DNA of 64,000 nucleotides from Parapristionchus giblindavisi. Taxonomy: Eukaryota > Nematoda > Chromadorea > Rhabditida > Diplogasteridae. The notes beneath the pieces are model-generated. The model worked only from the letters and a program-made list of their open reading frames with translations, did not search any database and had not been told where the DNA came from. The DNA lies in assembly GCA_943737045.1 (NCBI GenBank), contig CALSFV010000431.1:62001-126000 (forward strand). Reading direction: 5' to 3'. The position numbers and the translations under genes are program-made. Position 1 is the stretch's first letter. Each line of letters starts with the position of its first letter. This document shows, one piece after another, positions 60,001 through 64,000 of the stretch.

Positions 60001-63000
60001 TCGGTCTGAAACAGTAACAATATAATTAAATCTATTATATTCGTCTTCAGCACAAATACAGTATCATAATACGATACAGTACTGAGAGAAGATCAAAGAT
60101 TAAAATCACAACAACACGTAAACATCTTTATTCGGTATCGGTCAATCAATAATTCACTCTATTACTTTGTCGAGTTTACATCGCTGTTGATCACTCAATA
60201 TGATGCGTAAAGGACCTCATACTTGTCGAAAGACTCGGTCTGAAACAATAACTATATAATTAAATCCATTATATTCATCTTCAGCACAAATACAGTATCA
60301 TAATACGATACAGTACTGAGAGACGATCAAAGATTAAAATCACAACAACACGTAAACATCTTTATTCGGTATCGGTCAATCAATAATTCACTGTATTACC
60401 TTGTCGATTTTACATCGTTGTTGATCAATCAATATGATGCGTGAAGGACCTCATACTTGTCGAAAGACTCGGTTTGAAATAATAACTATATAATTAAATC
60501 CATTATATTCGTCTTCAGCAGAAACACAGTATCATAATACGATACAGTACTGAGAGAAGATCAAAGATTAAAATCACAACAACACGTAAACATCTTTATT
60601 CGGTATCGGTCAATCAATAATTCACTGTATTACCTTGTCGATTTTACATCGTTGTTGATCAATCAATATGATGCGTGAAGGACCTCATACTTTTCGAAAG
60701 ACTCGGTCTGAAACAGTAACAATATAATTAAATCTATTATATTCGTCTTCAGCACAAATACAGTATCATAATACGATACAGTACTGAGAGAAGATCAAAG
60801 ATTAAAATCACAACAACACGTAAACATCTTTATTCGGTATCGGTCAATCAATAATTCACTCTATTACTTTGTCGAGTTTACATCGCTGTTGATCACTCAA
60901 TATGATGCGTAAAGGACCTCATACTTGTCGAAAGACTCGGTCTGAAACAATAACTATATAATTAAATCCATTATATTCATCTTCAGCACAAATACAGTAT
61001 CATAATACGATACAGTACTGAGAGACGATCAAAGATTAAAATCACAACAACACGTAAACATCTTTATTCGGTATCGGTCAATCAATAATTCACTGTATTA
61101 CCTTGTCGATTTTACATCGTTGTTGATCAATCAATATGATGCGTGAAGGACCTCATACTTGTCGAGAGACTCCGTTTGAAATAATAACTATATAATTAAA
61201 TCCATTATGTTCGTCTTCAGCAGAAACACAGTATCATAATACGATACAGTACTGAGTGAAGATCAAAGATTAAAATCACAACAACACGTAAACATCTTTA
61301 TTCGGTATCGGTCAATCAATAATTCACTGTATTACCTTGTCGATTTTACATCGTTGTTGATCAATCAATATGATGCGTGAAGGACCTCATACTTGTCGAA
61401 AGACTCGGTTTGAAATAATAACTATATAATTAAATCCATTATATTCGTCTTCAGCAGAAACACAGTATCATAATACGATACAGTACTGAGAGAAGATCAA
61501 AGATTAAAATCACAACAAAACGTAAACATCTTTATTCGGTATCGGTCAATCAATAATTCACTGTATTACCTTGTCGATTTTACATCGTTGTTGATCAATC
61601 AATATGATGCGTGAAGGACCTCATACTTGTCGAAAGACTCGGTTTGAAATAATAACTATATAATTAAATCCATTATATTCGTCTTCAGCAGAAACACAGT
61701 ATCATAATACGATACAGTACTGAGAGAAGATCAAAGATTAAAATCACAACAACACGTAAACATCTTTATTCGGTATCGGTCAATCAATAATTCACTGTAT
61801 TACCTTGTCGATTTTACATCGTTGTTGATCAATCAATATGATGCGTGAAGGACCTCATACTTGTCGAAAGACTCGGTTTGAAATAATAACTATATAATTA
61901 AATCCATTATATTCGTCTTCAGCAGAAACACAGTATCATAATACGATACAGTACTGAGAGAAGATCAAAGATTAAAATCACAACAACACGTAAACATCTT
62001 TATTCGGTATCGGTCAATCAATAATTCACTGTATTACCTTGTCGATTTTACATCGTTGTTGATCAATCAATATGATGCGTGAAGGACCTCATACTTGTCG
62101 AAAGACTCGGTTTGAAATAATAACTATATAATTAAATCCATTATATTCGTCTTCAGCAGAAACACAGTATCATAATACGATACAGTACTGAGAGAAAATC
62201 AAAGATTAAAATCACAACAACACGTAAACATCTTTATTCGGTATCGGTCAATCAATAATTCACTGTATTACCTTGTCGATTTTACATCGTTGTTGATCAA
62301 TCAATATGATGCGTGAAGGACCTCATACTTGTCGAAAGACTCGGTTTGAAATAATAACTATATAATTAAATCCATTATATTCGTCTTCAGCAGAAACACA
62401 GTATCATAATACGATACAGTACTGAGAGAAGATCAAAGATTAAAATCACAACAACACGTAAACATCTTTATTCGGTATCGGTCAATCAATAATTCACTGT
62501 ATTACCTTGTCGATTTTACATCGTTGTTGATCAATCAATATGATGCGTGAAGGACCTCATACTTGTCGAAAGACTCGGTTTGAAATAATAACTATATAAT
62601 TAAATCCATTATATTCGTCTTCAGCAGAAACACAGTATCATAATACGATACAGTACTGAGAGAAGATCAAAGATTAAAATCACAACAACACGTAAACATC
62701 TTTATTCGGTATCGGTCAATCAATAATTCACTGTATTACCTTGTCGATTTTACATCGTTGTTGATCAATCAATATGATGCGTGAAGGACCTCATACTTGT
62801 CGAAAGACTCGGTTTGAAATAATAACTATATAATTAAATCCATTATATTCGTCTTCAGCAGAAACACAGTATCATAATACGATACAGTACTGAGAGAAAA
62901 TCAAAGATTAAAATCACAACAACACGTAAACATCTTTATTCGGTATCGGTCAATCAATAATTCACTGTATTACCTTGTCGATTTTACATCGTTGTTGATC

Positions 63001-64000
63001 AATCAATATGATGCGTGAAGGACCTCATACTTGTCGAAAGACTCGGTTTGAAATAATAACTATATAATTAAATCCATTATATTCGTCTTCAGCAGAAACA
63101 CAGTATCATAATACGATACAGTACTGAGAGAAGATCAAAGATTAAAATCACAACAACACGTAAACATCTTTATTCGGTATCGGTCAATCAATAATTCACT
63201 GTATTACCTTGTCGATTTTACATCGTTGTTGATCAATCAATATGATGCGTGAAGGACCTCATACTTGTCGAAAGACTCGGTTTGAAATAATAACTATATA
63301 ATTAAATCCATTATATTCGTCTTCAGCAGAAACACAGTATCATAATACGATACAGTACTGAGAGAAAATCAAAGATTAAAATCACAACAACACGTAAACA
63401 TCTTTATTCGGTATCGGTCAATCAATAATTCACTGTATTACCTTGTCGATTTTACATCGTTGTTGATCAATCAATATGATGCGTGAAGGACCTCATACTT
63501 TTCGAAAGACTCGGTCTGAAACAGTAACAATATAATTAAATCTATTATATTCGTCTTCAGCACAAATACAGTATCATAATACGATACAGTACTGAGAGAA
63601 GATCAAAGATTAAAATCACAACAACACGTAAACATCTTTATTCGGTATCGGTCAATCAATAATTCACTCTATTACTTTGTCGAGTTTACATCGCTGTTGA
63701 TCACTCAATATGATGCGTAAAGGACCTCATACTTGTCGAAAGACTCGGTCTGAAACAATAACTATATAATTAAATCCATTATATTCATCTTCAGCACAAA
63801 TACAGTATCATAATACGATACAGTACTGAGAGACGATCAAAGATTAAAATCACAACAACACGTAAACATCTTTATTCGGTATCGGTCAATCAATAATTCA
63901 CTGTATTACCTTGTCGATTTTACATCGTTGTTGATCAATCAATATGATGCGTGAAGGACCTCATACTTGTCGAGAGACTCCGTTTGAAATAATAACTATA
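39054..64000. repeat. Satellite array C, about 234-bp monomer, more than 100 copies, open at the window end
   Basis: ATCAATCAATATGATGCG recurs at 228-235 base spacing (39058, 39286, 39520, 39754 and onward). The 228-base form lacks TTAAAA after CAAAGA. Higher-order structure is visible: a four-monomer block of 931 bases at 39058-39989 repeats, and the marker GTCGAGAGACTCCG appears at 59055, 61161 and 63969 (9 and 12 monomers apart). 52.6-57.7 kb is the most uniform part. No reading frame of note. The array runs past the right edge. Confidence 0.95.

Noticed and set aside
39054..64000. CRISPR-like regular array
   Set aside because: Units of about 234 bases are similar over their whole length with no unique spacers; this is satellite DNA in a eukaryotic context.

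Overview
The window looks like repeat-rich nuclear DNA of a small invertebrate, most likely a nematode. The clues are many short exons (about 40-130 nt), short introns ending in TTTCAG-type acceptors, ATTGATTG and TTTGATCTT motifs inside introns, and a Ty3/mag-like retrotransposon. Very short, numerous exons would fit a diplogastrid such as Pristionchus, but that assignment is inference. Nothing looks bacterial.

Layout. 1-4.2 kb is repeat DNA: a copy of an inverted-repeat element, a 97-bp minisatellite, and a Helitron-like element containing 97/54-bp tandem units. 4.4-8.2 kb is a three-exon minus-strand gene for a small secreted protein, split at the end of exon 1 by a 3.07-kb terminal-inverted-repeat transposon (4947-8017). 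That transposon itself carries host-like exons and two nested small elements. 8.4-17.9 kb is mostly repeats: a 639-bp tandem duplication, several MITEs, a second Helitron-like copy, inverted arms around a frameshifted coding fragment (14182-14850), a 118-bp tandem repeat, a GC-rich minisatellite and a 1.3-kb foldback palindrome. One small acidic gene model lies at 10.4-11.1 kb.

17.9-27.1 kb holds the main gene: a plus-strand, roughly 20-exon gene for a SUV39-like SET-domain (histone H3K9-type) methyltransferase, with a Lys/Ser-rich N-terminus, cysteine-rich pre-SET, SET, and an unrecognised C-terminal tail. It is heavily invaded by MITEs and by a truncated, internally deleted antisense Ty3/gypsy element inside the pre-SET region. 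It shows several reading-frame problems, so it may be decaying or the assembly may contain errors.

27.3-64 kb is satellite DNA: array A (166-bp monomer in a strict 664-bp four-monomer higher-order repeat), array B (686-bp monomer, nearly identical copies) and array C (about 234-bp monomer, over 100 copies, running off the window). The three arrays abut each other directly. No functional connection between the genes is visible. The juxtaposition of an H3K9-methyltransferase-like gene with large satellite blocks is notable but may be coincidence.
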